Assembly (NCBI RefSeq): GCF_001657475.1
Contig: NZ_LXEY01000010.1
Location: forward strand, 57,257-121,256
DNA from: Enteractinococcus helveticum
GTDB taxonomy: Bacteria > Actinomycetota > Actinomycetes > Actinomycetales > Micrococcaceae
DNA length: 64,000 nucleotides
Direction of reading: 5' to 3'
Shown here in pieces: positions 63,886 through 64,000 of this stretch (position 1 is the first letter of the stretch; each line of letters opens with the position of its first letter). The position numbers were made by a program, and so were the translations under genes. Below the pieces are notes generated by a model. That model made no database searches, was not told the origin of the DNA, and worked only from the letters and a program-made list of their open reading frames with translations.

Positions 63886-64000
63886 AAGTTTAGTGACCCG
63901 TTTTAGGTTGTGAGCTTGAGTCGGTCCAGGATGTGGGCTGCGCCGGGGGTGATGTCTGGCGGGAAGGTGATTTCGTGGTCGCCGATGCGGCCGGTGAATT
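63886..64000 (-). mobile_element. Insertion sequence end with transposase C-terminus
   Basis: Minus-strand codons end D-I-T-P-G-A-A-H-I-L-D-R-L-K-L-T-T and a stop (63903-63905), then GGGTCACTAAACTTGTGCA, which looks like an IS terminal repeat, then M18 coding sequence. Most of the element is beyond the right edge, so the family is not assigned. Confidence 0.6.

Overview
The window reads as chromosomal DNA of an actinobacterium, most likely a member of the Micrococcales (Micrococcaceae-like). Reasons: moderate-to-high GC, frequent GTG starts, an Hmp/HxlR/MocR/PhoH-PIN gene repertoire, and the linked rpsF-ssb-rpsR-rplI block. No dnaA, rRNA or tRNA gene is visible, so the exact genus cannot be given.

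Layout. 0.0-5.9 kb: a leftward catabolic operon (small symporter subunit, Na+/solute symporter, HpaB-type flavin monooxygenase, RidA, DUF1028 protein, M20 amidohydrolase) with a divergent LysR regulator. 6.0-8.6 kb: a second LysR gene, a cysteine hydrolase and an aspartate dehydrogenase-like gene. 8.6-13 kb: small housekeeping or unknown genes, including a dodecin gene with an internal stop. 13-16 kb: an acyl-CoA ligase, then an Abi-family (HEPN-like) gene with a structured RNA candidate just upstream, then a decayed umuD remnant. 16-23.9 kb: membrane proteins, acyl-CoA dehydrogenase, an unusual repeat-bearing cytochrome b protein, etfA, etfB and a TetR gene with a clear operator. 24-28.7 kb: a flavohemoprotein (hmp) region with a duplicated, partly decayed copy and a SufR-like cysteine-bearing regulator. 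28.8-34 kb: an AlbA/ATPase-type regulator, then a two-gene ligase unit made of a YbdK-type ligase and an asparagine-synthetase homologue without glutaminase residues. 34-39 kb: thpR, menG, PEBP protein, CsbD, aminotransferase, dnaB.

39.1-40.2 kb is a 1.1 kb gene-free stretch with two clusters of DnaA-box-like sequences. 40-48 kb: YggS and a divergent MocR regulator, an SsuABC-like transporter, a metallo-beta-lactamase-fold hydrolase and LysR. 48.4-50.6 kb: cspA and the ribosomal/ssb operon. 50.9-55.4 kb: a large protein with a helical N-terminus and an alpha/beta hydrolase domain, followed by four tandem lipoprotein paralogues. This is the best candidate here for an undescribed system (possible secreted lipase-type effector with membrane-anchored immunity proteins). 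55.4-64 kb: DUF2071 pseudogene, PhoH, HxlR plus oxidoreductase, a RelE/Phd pair, a frameshifted alkyl sulfatase, a FitA/FitB pair with a truncated toxin, and an M18 aminopeptidase cut by an insertion sequence at the right edge.

Several genes are broken (dodecin, umuD, hmp copy, DUF2071, alkyl sulfatase, FitB toxin, SHOCT remnant, M18 peptidase). This suggests active gene decay, although two of the frameshifts lie in G runs and could be sequencing errors.
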